Below, one piece after another: positions 21,627-32,961 of a DNA stretch of 64,000 nucleotides. Source of the stretch: Tetraselmis striata. Lineage: Eukaryota; Chlorophyta; Chlorodendrophyceae; Chlorodendrales; Chlorodendraceae. The position numbers and the translations under genes are program-made. The stretch covers positions 1-64,000 of the forward strand of contig VCJN01003171.1 of assembly GCA_006384855.1 (NCBI GenBank). Reading direction: 5' to 3'. Within the stretch, counting starts at the first letter, position 1, and every line of letters starts with the position of its first letter. The notes under the pieces are model-generated. The model was not told the DNA's origin. It was given only the letters and a program-made list of their open reading frames with translations, and made no database searches.

Positions 21627-21945
21627 TTGAGCAGAGTTGGATGCAAAGGGGGTGCGTGCGGCTGTGGAGCTGCTGTGAATGTGCGGTGCGTTTTTTAAAG
21701 CCAGGGGAGTCTGTATGCAGTAACAAGTCTGGTGTGCAGTAGCGATTGGTGTATCAGTTGCCTAAGCATTGGTGAATCAGTGTCCTCAAAGATTGCCTCA
21801 ACGTGCATTCGCCTATGGTAGTGCACCAGGGATGTGTGCACATATACAAATCCACACGATATACTGGGCGGCAACAGTCAACAATGGCTGCTGTCAGGTC
21901 ATGTTTTGGTCAGCTAGCTTGTACTAGGGGCGTGCAGTAGGTACA
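21627..21945. repeat. Flank repeat F, copy 2 (orphan)
   Basis: Second copy of repeat F, without a TPR gene next to it. It is followed directly by the CA microsatellite. Confidence 0.65.
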
Positions 21946-21949
21946 TAGA

Positions 21950-22001
21950 CACCCCCCCCACACACACACACACGTGCACACACACATACACACATACACG
22001 G

Positions 22002-22035
<34 letters not shown>

Positions 22036-22086
22036 ACACGCAAACACACACGCACACACACACACGCACACACACACATATACATA
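21950..22086. repeat. CA/ACAC microsatellite
   Basis: About 135 bases of (CA)n with occasional G and T interruptions, beginning after a short C run. Confidence 0.95.
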
Positions 22087-22189
22087 TGCAATGGAATATA
22101 TTAACTACTCCATTTATTTTCTAATTATTTATATACATTGTTCATTCATATATATACATATACAAACAAATATATGTATGCAAGTAGAC

Positions 22190-22800
22190 CCGTTGCAGGA
22201 GTGTGGAATGCAGAGAGCCGCAAGGATCAGTTGTGGTAGTCGTCGCTACATTGTGCAGCCCCGAGTCCGCCGACCCGCCGACACAGGGCCCGGCGTCCGT
22301 CGACGGACGGGCGGCGAAGCGGACGGGCGACGGTCGTCCGGCGTCCAGCGACGAACGAACAACGGCGTCCTGCGTCCGGGTCCGGTGCACGCGGCGGGCT
22401 CGGCGCTTCGTGCCATCCCCGCCCCGTAGACCTGACGAACGGCGACGACTACCGCCCGCCCGACCGGCGCGGCGGCCGGGTGGGCAGTACCCGTACAGGT
22501 AGTACCCGTAGTTTTTTGGCCCACAAGTTATAATATAATGATGATGGTTTATACAGAGTGCGTCCTGAGAATGCACGGAAAGTAGCGACTACCGGGAAGA
22601 AAAAAGTACAAGGTAAGTAGAGAGTAGAGAATAAAGAAGGTAGTCAGCAGGTAGAAAGCGCTCTGATTATTTGACTGCGCGGAATTATCACGGAATCTAT
22701 ACCGGATAAATGTATCAAATAATCAATGCGAAACCGCCAAGAAAGTCGGCGAAAGACAGACAGACAGACACAGATTGACTAACCTTGTAATTAATACAAG
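22190..22800 (+). repeat. GC-rich dispersed repeat, copy 1
   Basis: Begins near GGAGTGTGGAATGCAGAGAG. It has a very GC-rich core (22,262-22,480) containing CGTCCGTCGACGGACGGGCG, and ends near AAGTCGGCGAAAGACAGACAG. A second, diverged copy lies at 24,030-24,500. The core also matches the core of the Helentron-like elements at 34,763-35,707 and 43,616-44,563, so these are probably older or related members of one superfamily. Open frames here follow codon-poor GC runs and are not taken as genes. Confidence 0.6.
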
Positions 22801-24029
22801 TACGCCACGGCGCACCCAGCGGGTGCCTAGTCGGATATACAGCGTAATATACATACGATGTCGCGTAGGTTGTTTAGTACTCTAGAATAGTCAATCGTGT
22901 TAATCGCTTATTTCCCGCGATATATTCCGCTCGTGTGCTGCGTAGCATTGCTCAAAATCGGCCTCCTGTCGGCCGCAACCGCGGACGGGCAGTGCCCGTT
23001 CGGCTCACGGAGGGGGGCGATGTTCACGGCCTCATGCCTGAGCCGAACGGGCACCACCTGCCCTGAAAATAAAATAGGTCCATGGCCCATCTCGTCAGGA
23101 TGCTATGGAAAAAATGAGCTAGAGGTCGGAGGCTATAGAGACGGTGCTCCTTGTCCCCCCGATTCAAGATGCCGTCCGATCTTGGAACCCGCGTTTTCAG
23201 AAATACACCCCCGGTCTCAACCCCTCCGTGGGGGCGGCTGAGGTAGCTCTCTGCTTACCTATCGCATGAGCACTAGTAGAGGCCCATACGCAGGGTTGAC
23301 GTCCGCTGGCGGTCAGTTTGCGGTCAATCTCAGTCGATGCCGGCCCGATGGCCCCGACCTACCCGGATTTTCCGCGCTCTCGACCCTCTCCCGCATAGGC
23401 ATCGCTTGCCACCTGCAGCTAACTATTTAGCCCGCCGCACGTGTACCGTCCCATGGTCTAGCTTCTAGGGGTGCGGTAGACCCCATGAGTGGCCCATCAG
23501 GTGGTCGGTGCGCCGTGCCCCATCTCCCCCCCATATTTTTGAGCCGAGATTTAGATAAACAGGCTGAATGGGCGGCCGGCCAACCACCACCCGTAGATGA
23601 GTGATAGACGCACCACCCATCTATCTACCCCAGCCGAAGGCCACTATACCCATATGCTAATGATAGAGACAATATGGGACGATTTGTCTGCTTATAGGTG
23701 CACCGGAAGCCGATGGCGCGACGGGTAGCTGTGATCGCCTTGAATAATAGCGAAAATACGGTAATCGGGACGAGATGAGACACGGCATGAATCGCACGAT
23801 TCTTCACCAGTACCTCACCAAATTCCAAACGACTCGGCCCATATCCCATCCCATGCCCATAAGGGCCCATGGGCGGTGGTTTAGAGGCTCTCGTTCAAGT
23901 CGTGTGCACTTCTAGTGGGCCACTCGGGGGTGGGATGGGGGTGGTCCTTGCACGGATACATCAGATGCCGTACGCGCGCTATATCGCCGATTTTAAACTC
24001 CGGGAGGGTGCGCCGCGTCACTGTAGACC
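22801..24029. other. Region without recognised gene
   Basis: Holds a perfect 15-base inverted repeat (22,993-23,007 and 23,039-23,053) with a 31-base loop. A 114-codon frame at 22,897-23,241 begins with GTG and has a hydrophobic start, but nothing supports it as a gene. The rest shows no recognisable domain. Confidence 0.4.
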
Positions 24030-24500
24030 TGTTTCAGGGGTGTGGAATCCAGACGAAAGCCGCAAGAATCATTCTTGGTTCGGGAAGTCGCTACGCTGTA
24101 CCAGAGGTACCCCTGACTGTACAGCCCCGCGTCCGCCGACCCGCCGACCCAGGGCCCGGCTACCGTCGACGGACGGGCGGCGAGGCGGACGGGCGACGGT
24201 CGTCCGGCGTCCGGTGGCGAACGAAAAACAGTAGCGTCAGGCGTGCGGGTCCGGTGCACGCGGCGGGTGCAAGTACAGGAAGTCAGCAGTATAAAGCGCG
24301 ACGAATATTTTGGCCTGCGGACTTTTCCTATTAATGTCCTTTTTGGGCGGGTGATTTCATGATCGCCTTTAGCAGCTATAGCTCATGTAATCATATTATT
24401 TTGGCCTGCGCGACGGTTATTATGACAACGGATACATTGTCGATCTATATTGTAATCTATGCGAAAAAGTTCCGAAAGTCGGCGACAGACAGACTCACCG
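24030..24500 (+). repeat. GC-rich dispersed repeat, copy 2
   Basis: Diverged partner of 22,190-22,800, with the same order of blocks: GTGTGGAATCCAGACG, then the GC-rich core, then GTCAGCAGTATAAAGCG and AAAGTCGGCGACAGACAG. At about 24,343-24,392 it is interrupted by a sequence like the LINE 3' tail described at 61,844 (GGGTGATTTC … ATAGCTCATGTAAT). Confidence 0.5.
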
Positions 24501-24599
24501 AGTCCTCGCATGGTATTCATATATTAATTACACAAAAAATTTTGTATTCCTGCAAGGAGCATTGTCACCTAAATGGCCACACCAACAATAGGCCATAAA

Positions 24600-25950
24600 A
24601 TTTAGTTTTCACTGAATAGCTTTGTAAGGACAACGAATTCGCCCCTTACCTATGGTACCCTCGGATTCCTCAGCTCCTCAGCTTTCCGGGGATGGTTTCA
24701 AATCTGGAATCGGGCCGCTGACCGGCCGGCTGCGGTCTGCAGCCCGGCCCGATGTTAACTGATCCGAGTTAAAAATCGACACATCGTTAAGCACTCGCAC
24801 CACCTGGCCGACCTCTATGCTCGCCACCGACCCCTCCGCCCATCGCAGACCACTTTTGAGGTGTCTGCAGAGCTATTGCTCGTCGCGTACCGCCCCATTC
24901 GGTGCGTGGCGGGCCGATGAGCGTGCCGTTTTACAGCGTGAGTTTTCTGCTATTTTTGTGCCGCTTCTGGTGCTGGTCGCCGTCGGCCGCAAGAAGCCAA
25001 GAAGCATGCTCGCACTAAAAGCCGGGCCCGAGCCAAAGCCAAAGCAGCAGCTAAGGCAAGCTTCGGTCAAGGCCGTCGAAAGCCGGCCGACGATGGTCGT
25101 GGTTCGTACAATCAGTGGAGTGAGGAGCACATGGAGTGTTCGCTCACAGAACTCGATGAGGCTGCCTGTTCGAAAAACCCGCACCTGGAGTAACCTAAAG
25201 GCGACTGCTACCAAGTGGAATATACCTCGCCACACGCGGACAGGGCAGCGATCTCAGCACTTCTGGCCGCGGCGAGGGAGGCGTTCTGCAAGGCAGCGAA
25301 ACTATATGCGACCAGACGTCGTGGCGCGGCGGCGGTCGCACGTCGTGCTCCACTGCTGGACATAACTGCCCGCCGACCGCCGATGCCTAGCGACGCTCGT
25401 CCCCGGACCCGCTCTCCGCGCCACAGCCTAGACGTGCCGAGCGTGGGCAAGGCTTACGGGCTATAAATAACAGTTTGGGTTGACGGGGGTGACGCTCACG
25501 GTTGCCCAGCGAGGCGAGTGGGACAGGGCGGGAGCGCCCATGTGCTGCTGTGGTGGCGGTATACAAGTGTGACCAAACCCTGCGAACCGATATTTTTGGC
25601 GATGCACGACCCACCCACTTGTGACCGGCTGGAACATAACCGTCCGGTGGTCAAATCAGGCCGTACGACACGCAGCAGATAGCCCTGTAGATAACCTTTC
25701 CAAGCCCTATTGCCCGAGGGGCATCATGCTGAACCTCTTTTAGAGGGGCAGTTCCGTCCTTAACATGGCCAAACCTCAATAATGCTCCGTATATATGTAT
25801 ATTCCCCTAGCACCAGCTTAAAGTTGCACAAAAGCTGCATAATGAGCGCTTGAGGTAGCGCCCGTGCCCAAATACATAACTTCGCAGTTAAGCAAATTAT
25901 GTCAAACTTAAAAAAGCCCCCATACGCTCCCCTCACGCCGCAACCCCGAT
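24600..25950. other. Region with weak coding signal only
   Basis: Frames at 24,817-25,365 and 25,110-25,466 (+) are long for the composition. One includes NQWSEEHMECSLTELDEAAC, but no domain is recognised and the frame changes between the pieces. It may be a decayed element protein. Nothing firmer can be said. Confidence 0.25.
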
Positions 25951-26054
25951 ACAGATAGATAGGTGTTGCTTAATATACTTGAGCTGGTCAGCGATGTTGA
26001 CGGGTTATGTTCTGGCAGGGTACGAGTAGTGACAACACCGGCGGCACACATGGT

Positions 26055-26719
26055 TCAGAAAGCAAGGTGCGAGGGGGCTGGGGGCACCTGCTCAACTGTG
26101 CCTTTCTCATCAGTGGCAGGGGCGTCATGGGCAATCACGTCATCTGCAGCACCTCCACTGTCGGCCACCGCCTTCTGCAGACAAGTGACACCAGCACAGT
26201 GAGTGCAGCAAATAGTCTTTCTACGCCGGGCACAGGGAGGTGCTACACCAGGGGAGCCGGCAGCAAGGTGCGAGGGGGCTGAGGGCACCTGCTTAACGGT
26301 GCCCCCCTCATCAGTGGCAGGGGCGTCGTGGGTAACCACATCATCTGCACCACCTCCACTGTCGGCAACCGCCTTCCGCAGGAAAGTGACACCAGCACAG
26401 TGAGTGCAGGCGTGACGGACCAACAGAGGTATTCGGGCGTGACCCATCAAGTGCAGATATTGTATGTTGAAACAAGCAGGCGGTGCACAGTGTTACTCGG
26501 TGAGGGCGTCAGCGCAGGCTCTGCCCCTGAAGGTTCTACCTGCTGTGGGAGAGTGGTTTGCTGGTCGCCAGCACTGCTCTTGCTTGGCTTGTTGGGCGCA
26601 TTGTCCGGCTGCACCACCTGCTGAACACCCAGACCAGTGTGCGACAGGCACCAGGGCTGAGCAATGTCTGCATACTCATAGCGGGCGGCGCTTGTGACCT
26701 TATTTGTTGGCGAGGACAA
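26055..26719 (-). CDS. Cys-rich repeat gene or relic, array 2
   Basis: A shorter relative of the array at 19.4-20.9 kb. Two units 201 bases apart are both open on the minus strand (HCAGVTCLQKAVADSGGAAD; DAPATDEGGTVKQVPSAPSH) and lack the 14-base insert. The upstream part (26,447-26,719) has a good ATG and PDNAPNKPSKSSAGDQQTT, but it is in a different frame from the repeats and I see no clean acceptor between them. It could be a two-exon gene, a relic or noncoding repeat DNA. Function unknown. Confidence 0.3.
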
Positions 26720-26859
26720 ATAAGTGGCGCGGCTGACCCACCGTCCCCACTTTGCCGTCCCTATAGTATAGTACAGGTAAGCCCGACCAGCTCTCAGGCA
26801 TGGGGGTACCTTTTAAAGGGCAACAGCCGGCCCAAAATGGGCACCTGGCTCTAGCTCAA

Positions 26860-27645
26860 GGCCGTCCCTTACTAAATCCCCTGTCTACGCCGGACACGCG
26901 GAGCTGCTATGCCCAGTTCTGCAATTCAGCCTCGGTGTAAGGCAAGTGCGGATTGTTTTCGGATTTTAGGGTTTAGTCCAAATATTATCACACTTCCGAG
27001 ACAATGCATGCGAGAGTCGGCAAGCCGCAGTTGAGCACTTGACATACTTGTAAGGTGTAGTGGAAACACAGCGAATCGTTTCCTTCCGCATACTCGGCGA
27101 CAGCTGGTTGCGGTGCACATGAATTGGAGCTACCGGCCACACCTTCTGCACTTAAGTCGCCTGTCCAACCCGGGTGACGGAGGCTGCTATCACGGTGTGC
27201 CCTTTTCTGCAAGTCGGTAATACTACGGCATGTTCGGGCTGTTTCGCATTTTGGGGTTTCGTCCAAGTAGCGCACTTTCGAGGTGTAGACGGGCGACGAC
27301 TAGCCACAGTTCAGCATCCTCTACAAAAGGAGTAAAGGTTTGTAGGTACGCACACGTCCCCTTCCCGCTGGGCGGGTGCTGGCGGCGGCGCGCAAGAACC
27401 TGCAGGCATGCCGGACTTCGGGCACTGGAAAAAGATACGGTACCCAAGCATGCGCGGTGTCTCACCTTGTTGAGGCTTTTCGATGCAGAGCAGCCCATGG
27501 CTGCCTGATGTCTTACCACGGATTATGCTATGCAGGGTAGGTGGTCGTGCGCTGGCAGCGAGCCTTCACGGACTGCTGGTGGTACGGGGTGGGGCTCTGG
27601 TACTGTTGGGTTCGTAGCGAGTAATCAATATAGAGCAGCAGTGCG
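26860..27645. repeat. Duplicated segment D, copy 1
   Basis: Matches 60,770-61,605 in order and orientation (for example GGACACGCGGAGCTGCTATG; TTTGTAGGTACGCACACGTC; GTAGCGAGTAATCAATATAG). Minus-strand frames with LVVARLHLES and SASKSLNKVRHRA are partly conserved between copies, but frame and ends are not, so no gene is called. Confidence 0.6.
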
Positions 27646-28216
27646 TCTAGAGTAGGGGATGCACGACCGCGGACAGTGCTCAGGAAGAAAAAAGCCTGTT
27701 ACAGAACTAGCTCCGGGCCGCGGCGGGCGGCTACCAATTTATATTGGTGCGGAAATTCCATGTACGTCCCGAGTACTTTATAGTAGTTAATGTGCTACTC
27801 GCTGCAAAATTCAACCTGTCCATCCCTACCCGTACAGGTACCTATACTACGCTTACATACAAGTGGTACTCGCATGTATATAGAGTAGTACTCGCATCAG
27901 GGCTTTATTCACGCCTTATCCTTCCGGTTGCTCGTTATGATGAACTCATCGTAATGACGTGTACAGGGATTTTCTTGTTCGCCGTTCATCGACGGCTCAG
28001 ACTCGCCGCTATCGCGGCTCGTACCATCATAGTGGCTACCAGGGTTGCCCTGAAGGGGCTTCAGTTCAGGCCACTTCGGGCTGAAGTCCCGACGAATTTA
28101 GTTCAGGCTGAATACCTAGCGAAAACCTGAATACCCCCTAAAACCCTAATTTGAAGTCCCTCTGAACGTACGAGTTTTGAGCGGGGCCTTCGCCCCTTCG
28201 GATTATTCTGGCCGGG
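27646..28216. repeat. Repeat R, unit 1 (complete)
   Basis: A unit of about 570 bases: GGGGATGCACGACCGCGGAC … AATTTATATTGGTGCGGAAA … TCATCGTAATGACGTG … CTTCAGTTCAGGCCACTTC … GGCCGGGGGCCTAGAGTAGG. Five units occur in the window. R has no recognisable gene and is the landing site of most young insertions here. A short CCCTAAAACCCTAA lies near its end. Confidence 0.75.
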
Positions 28217-28423
28217 GGCCTAGAGTAGGGAATGCACTAGTCGCTACCGCTGACAGTAGCGGTAGGAGTCGTGCTCAGGAAGGAAAAAGCCTATTTCGTT
28301 AAGCAGAACTTAGCTCCGGGCCGCGACGGGCGGCTACCAATTTATATTGGTGCGGAAACTTCCATGTGCGTCCCGAGTACTTATTATTTAATGTGCATAC
28401 TATAGCTGCAGAATCCCTACTCC

Positions 28424-28450
28424 CTAGTGCCTCGTCCGGATATGTTGTAT
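28424..28450 (+). repeat. Left outer terminal inverted repeat of Ginger-type element
   Basis: Matches the reverse complement of 34,225-34,251 at 26 of 27 positions. It begins CTAGTGCCTCGTCC and ends TGTTGTAT. Confidence 0.8.
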
Positions 28451-28994
28451 GGTATATATGTTAAGATCCATGTGGACATACGGTCCATGTGTACATGGAG
28501 CGGTCCATGTGGACATGGAGCCTCCATTGACCCATGTCCACATGGCCCCGTACCATGTACACATGGAGCAATCCGGGTCATATCCGTGTGGACATAGGCC
28601 GCATGTCGGCCCATGTCTACATGGGTCGACCCATGTTAGCATGGAACGTCTGTCGCGTCCCATGTTCAAATGGGCCGCGCTGGGCAAGCCCATCCGCACA
28701 TGGCCACGACGCACGGTGGCGGGTAAGGCGCTGTTCGGGCAGGCGCCGGATCGCGGTTACGACCCGGCCTTTGTACGGGCAGGTGCTGGTTCGGGCTGCG
28801 GCGCCCGCCATTCTGCGGACGAGTGCCGTGCCGGCGCGGGAGCTGCGATCGGGCGCCAGGCACAGTCGCTGTTAAAAACTCCTGCGGACAGTAGGCCGTG
28901 CTCACTCGTCCCCACAGTAGCACTCAATCGGAGCTGCGCAACTTCCCTCTCCGGGACCGCATCTGCCCGGCTCTGGTCGGCTCTGGTCGATACT

Positions 28995-31900
28995 ATGGCC
29001 TTAGGCAATACTGATGCTACCGCAGGGGCTGCCGCACCGGAGGATGGGCCGGCCGAAGATCAACCGGAGGTTGAGGCACCATCGGTGGTGCAGGCGCATC
29101 GCGACGTCTTCAACAAGAGACTTCTTGAGTATGTGGGGCAACGTCGAGACAACCAGACGTTGCGGACAGAGGCAGAGTACAATGAAGTCATGCAAGCCCT
29201 CCGTACCTTCGAACAAACGACGAGAGAGGTGGGGCCCGCCGACAGGCCTTGTTCGCAGGTTGCCCCCCGATATGGGCCACAGACCTCGCGGGTAGGCGGG
29301 TTCGCGTGTTATCACTATACAGTCTGACGTTTAGCCGACCCGGTCGCGCACTTGCCCGCTCATCCTCTACATAATACAGTTCCCGACAGTCGGCTCTTTT
29401 GCCTCGTTGTTTGCGCCTGTAGCTCCGCTGCCGGCGCCGATTCTACGGTACGGCATGCAACTGGGCGGGCACTTGCAGCCGCCGCCTGTACTGCCGCGCC
29501 GAGCCGAAATAAACTGGCGCCGCGCCTCTGCCATGTACTGAGGTGCAAAGTGCTCTTCTTGTTGGACTGTCGAGCAGGAATGAGCTACAAAGCGCCTGGG
29601 ATACAAAGCGCCGCTTCGATATCTGACCTGCGGAGACTCCGATATGGTCATCCAGAGAGGGGGACATAAATGTCCCTCTGGAGCAGGTGAAGCTCGTCAG
29701 TCATGCCGGGATGGTCTTCGAACACATCCGGGATTTGCACCTCAAAGGGGTGCACGCCAAGGTGTACCTCCCTGAGCCCTTCCATTGTCCCGCTCTGCTT
29801 GCTGCCACTGCATGTTGGCTACGTGCACACCACTAAGTGTACCCTCCCCCCATCACACTGTGCAGCTCAAGAAGCTTCACAAAATGATTCTGGGAAGGTA
29901 CTGCAACATTCCCAGGCGTGTCGTCAAACTTTTCTGCGAAACATGCATCACCTGCGCCAAGCACAGAACTACTAAGGCTAAGGCCGGTCACCGGCCGATG
30001 TTGTCCAAGGGCATGTTCACGGCCCGTGGCCAGATCGACCTCATCGACTACCAATCATCAGAAAACAAGGGCTACCGCTTCCTGCTCACCTACATCGATC
30101 ACGGCATCAAGTTTTGCTTCTGCACTCCGGTCCCCAACAAGGAGGCTTGTATGCCACAGTAGCGGGCGAGTTTGATATTTGCGCGCCTATCCAACCCCCT
30201 TGCTTCCGCCTTCCCCCTTTCTTATCTAATCTATGTATCTTATCACCCCGCCCCATCCCTGCAGAAGGATACCATAGCAGGGAAACTGTTTCTACTCTTC
30301 TTTCTCCTTGGGCCGCCTGCCATCTTTCAAGCTGACAATGGTAGAGAGTTCTCCGTGTTGCCGACAAGCAACCGAGCAAGATAACTGGTCTCTCGGAGGA
30401 GGAAGAGAAGGAGGTTTGTGGGTCATTGTGTAATAAATAGCATGCTGCTCAGCCTGCATACAAGTGCAAGTCTAAGATATGTGCGTGTTGTGATTGCAGG
30501 TGATTGAAAGCACCTTGAAGCTCTTGCCTGCCTGCCAAATGGTAACAGGGAGAGCTACACATAGCCCCAGCAACGGCGGCCTTGAAAGATTCGGCCGCAC
30601 CATTGAGGAGTACATCGCACATTGGTGTGATGAAAACAAGTCCCCCAATTGCCCTTTGACGAAAAGGAGCAGCAGACAGAGGAGCAGGCGCGCCAAGAGC
30701 ATCAGTCACAAGCGCAGGAAGACATGGATGTCTGCAAACGCCAACGCCTCTCCCAGTTGGTGAATGCCCGCGAAGCCGTTGCAGTATTGTTGGCCTGCCA
30801 TGCTGCGCATGTACTGCGCCATAGCATAAAGTGTTGAGCAGTGATTATATTAATGTAATTATGATCAACTCTTTAACTAATATAAAAATCGACAGTAGCA
30901 TTATCACTACTCTTATTAACGTATGTCAATATCATATATGTTGGGTTTTATATATAATTACTGCTGCTGCTATTGGGTTATGTATTGGGTTATGATGTTG
31001 TACATACTGTTATATGATAAGGCCCTCTAGCCAAGGCCATACCTTTGATTGTAATGTCTCTCTCTCTCTCTCCAAATAATACTTATTAAATTTTTTAATG
31101 TGTGTTTGCTGTCTTATGTATTTATTTTGAATACTATAATTATGTAGCAGTGCTAGCTCGTATTCCACAGCATATATATCATGAACACACAAGTGCTAAC
31201 TAAAATTTCCCTGCTCCCCGCTCCTACGTGTACACGAAAGAGATCTGCCCATCACGTCCAGGATTAGCGTGAACGCGCAGCACGATGAGCAGCTGCTCAC
31301 TCGCAACGAGGACCAGCAGACACTACGCGCCTACGTCCCAGACCCCAACTTGCCATGGGACCTGGACACATATTGCGCCCCATGCAAGGCTTGGTGCGAT
31401 GGTGGGCATTGCAAGATTGGGATGCTTATCCCCACAGCCGGCCTTGTCAAGGGTCATCAGTGTGGCGCGGCAAGGCCTTCTACCATGTCATATCCACAGG
31501 TAACCTGTTGCTGCTGCCAATCTTGCCAGCATGCCCGTTATTTATGGCATGGGTGTGACTGTGTCACTCATGTGTCTTGCACGCAGGTGGAACGGATGAT
31601 GGCCACTGCAGCAACGATTGCATGGCTGCTGGGACAGTGGATGTGGTGCCTCGCTCTGTTGAAACGACAAGTGCAGCCACCGTTGCAGCTGCCTCGTCCT
31701 GTGAGTCAGTGGGCCGTAAGAGGCAAAGGTCGCCCGAGGAGCCACCAGTGCTTCCGGCTGCAGCGGTGGAGGCTACTCCACAAGTCCTCGTGCAAGCACG
31801 CGCGGCCGTTGGCGATTGTAGTCCAGTATCTCCCTCCCAGCTGGCCAACGGTCCCGGGCGGCGCGCAATCAGGGCTTAGTGCGGTGCTGCACAGGCCAAG

Positions 31901-32534
31901 CAGGCTAGGGTGATGCGTGCCTGTGTCGCTGCCAAGGCCGGCCCAGCACCGGTGGTGGGTGATGTGGTCAGAGTGCCGTTGGAAAAGGAGGACCGTGGCA
32001 AGGTGGACCTTAGATTCTTGACATGCGTGGTGAGTGAGGTGAGCTATGTTATGCTCCTCTTGTTGAATACTGATGCCAGTTGCACGCAATGCTTGATGTG
32101 TCCCAGTGATGACGCGCACATCTTCTTTCTCAAATGCCCTCCCCAACCCCCTGTTTTGCAGGTCACAGACTGCAATTCTTACAGAGTGGCTGTGGACGCA
32201 GGTGTTATCAAGACCACATATGGGCAGCAAGATATGGATCAGTTGCGCAACATTGCACCCGCGCGGGTGAGCTTGGCGGGTGTGGTAGTGAAGTGGAGCG
32301 ACCAAGCATCATGACAAGGTGTAAGATCTGTGTCGCTATTTGGGGGCCGAGGAATGATCAAATGCACATGTAAAGGGCCGCGTGCCACCAGTGTGTGCAG
32401 TTGCCGCAAAGCTGGTAGGAAATGCAACTCTAGGTGTCACCCTGATAACAACTGCTGTCGGAACATTGAGGACCACGGTGCTGGCACGAGCGCTCAAGGA
32501 GCTCGCTGCCACCCCAGTCCGTGTGATGAACTAA
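28995..32534 (+). CDS. Ginger/KRBA2-like integrase-type transposase (multi-exon)
   Basis: Recognisable parts in order: an N-terminal segment from ATG 28,995 (HRDVFNKRLLEYVGQ) to a donor at 29,228; a zinc-binding HHCC region, with HIRDLHLKGVH near 29,721-29,755 and, after an intron ending CAG 29,863, CETCITCAKH near 29,938-29,965; the catalytic core with Asp in QIDLIDYQ (30,032), Asp in FQADNGREF (30,334, after an intron) and Glu in SNGGLERFGRTIEE (30,584); a GDVVRVPLEKEDRGKVD segment near 31,955; and a C-terminal Cys-rich tail (CTCKG…CSCRKAGRKCNSRCH) ending near 32,550. This order is that of KRBA2-like and Ginger2 integrases. Not every exon border could be fixed, and 30,700-31,900 reads poorly, so activity is uncertain. 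Confidence 0.65.
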
Positions 32535-32961
32535 ATTCTAGAATAAAATAAAATTCAACCGAAGTCTCTCTTTAATTTCACTCTAATTTAAAGTTAATGA
32601 AATCTGCTACTTAATTTGAACTTAATTGAAATCGAATTAATTTTGCCTTAAAATGCGGACAGAAACTTACCATATCACACATGGGCTGGATAGCGTGGAT
32701 CCATGTGTAAATGGTCCAAGTACCGCGCACATGGGCCGGTCCGTGTGTACATGGTCGTTTGTCGAGGGCAGTCCATGTGTACATGGGTCAGCCAACGACC
32801 CGTGTTCACATGGACCGTTTCCGGTTAACTCCATGTGTACATGGTACAGGCCATGTGGACATGGATCAATGGAGGCTCCATGTTCACATGGACCGCTCCA
32901 TGTACACATGGCCCGCATGTCCACATGGATCTTAACATATATACAACACGATTATACAACA

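Noticed and set aside
22897-23241. Small secreted protein gene
   Set aside because: The hydrophobic start depends on a GTG codon, and the frame overlaps a perfect inverted repeat; no other support.
28134-28152. Telomere-like CCCTAAAACCCTAA
   Set aside because: Only about one and a half units, and other R units lack it; not evidence of a telomere or interstitial telomeric array.
28468-28690. CRISPR-like spaced repeats
   Set aside because: The 14-base units are palindromic, unevenly spaced, and mirrored at the other end of a transposon. They are subterminal repeats, and the genome is eukaryotic.
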